64,000 nt of DNA from Immersiella caudata. Its lineage: Eukaryota; Ascomycota; Sordariomycetes; Sordariales; Lasiosphaeriaceae. Under the pieces are notes generated by a model, which worked only from the letters and a program-made list of their open reading frames with translations, had not been told where the DNA came from and did no database searches. Where the stretch lies: positions 186,001 to 250,000 of the forward strand of contig JAULSU010000008.1 of assembly GCA_030512335.1 (NCBI GenBank), in the 5' to 3' direction. A program made the position numbers and the translations under genes. Shown piece by piece: positions 63,879 to 64,000 of this stretch. The first letter of the stretch is position 1. The number at the start of each line of letters is the position of its first letter.

Positions 63879-64000
63879 ATGTTCAACAATATTCTTTCCA
63901 TTGTCCTCTACGCTGCTACCCTTGCTGCAGCAGCTGCCACAACTGGTCAGAGCGGAGATCATGGCATCTTCGCACGAGCTGCATGCAACGCGCAATGCAC
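63879..64000 (+). CDS. Partial gene, secreted protein cut by the window end
   Basis: The frame starts at ATG 63879 and runs off the window after 40 codons. A signal peptide is visible (ILSIVLYAATLAAAAATTG), followed by a possible Arg-containing pro-site (FARAAC) and two Cys (ACNAQC). It looks like the start of a Cys-rich secreted protein. Family and length cannot be told. Confidence 0.5.
   Translation, partial: MFNNILSIVLYAATLAAAAATTGQSGDHGIFARAACNAQC

Noticed and set aside
1..64000. CRISPR arrays, insertion sequences and complete transposons
   Set aside because: No regularly spaced direct repeats or terminal inverted repeats with transposase sequence were found; the window is eukaryotic.

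Overview
The window is nuclear DNA of a filamentous ascomycete (Pezizomycotina). Genes are interrupted by short GT-AG introns, mostly 46 to 118 bases. The gene content is typical of these fungi: a Zn2Cys6 regulator, a HET-domain protein, HeLo- and DUF7580-like proteins, UstYa, NmrA, Hce2, a microbial-type rhodopsin, a ferric reductase and a berberine-bridge-type oxidase. I see no rRNA, tRNA, CRISPR array or intact transposon.

Layout. 1.5-2.6 kb: secreted class II-type peroxidase. 3.0-3.8 kb: two gene fragments. 4.9-6.3 kb: secreted tyrosinase. 6.4-10.7 kb: a divergent pair, a DUF7580-type protein and an AcuF-type zinc-finger protein with a C-terminal SH3-like domain. 10.8-11.7 kb: a frameshifted UstYa-type oxidase remnant, head to head with a secreted precursor of four 18-residue repeats separated by Lys-Arg. 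12.5-16.5 kb: beta-lactamase-like hydrolase and a Zn2Cys6 regulator. 16.6-26.4 kb: sulfotransferase pseudogene, P450, unknown genes and a LaeA-like methyltransferase. 26.5-34.6 kb: 2EXR protein, Hce2 effector-like protein, carboxylesterase and ferric reductase. 35.7-39.8 kb: berberine-bridge-type oxidase, a GPI-anchored-protein pseudogene and a knottin-like secreted protein. 41.8-50.2 kb: NmrA-like reductase, a convergent pair of HET protein and kinase-like protein, and a GT64 glycosyltransferase. 50.8-56.1 kb: Nudix-like protein, unknown gene, ankyrin pseudogene, a Cys-Pro repeat protein and an opsin. 56.8-64 kb: a broken and an intact copy of one unknown family, a HeLo-like/kinase-like gene, a small gene, and a secreted gene cut by the window end.

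The strongest finding is the unannotated precursor at 11.3-11.7 kb. Signal-like N-terminus, 54-base repeats, Kex2-type Lys-Arg sites and a variable Tyr-x-x-Pro-x-x core are the architecture of dikaritin-type fungal RiPPs. A UstYa-family gene lies beside it, a tyrosinase 5 kb away and a Zn2Cys6 regulator 3.3 kb away. Both the precursor (stops in repeats 3 and 4) and the UstYa gene (frameshift) look damaged, so this may be a decaying locus.

A second theme is decay of single genes. Six in-frame stops, in four separate genes, are each explained by one CpA-to-TpA change, the signature of RIP-like mutation. One is supported by a paralog in this window. Several genes resemble allorecognition factors (HET, HeLo-like, DUF7580, kinase-like, ankyrin). 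Together with effector-like secreted proteins and pseudogenes, they suggest a fast-evolving accessory region. Exon boundaries were read by eye from splice signals and frame continuity; each model sums to a whole number of codons.
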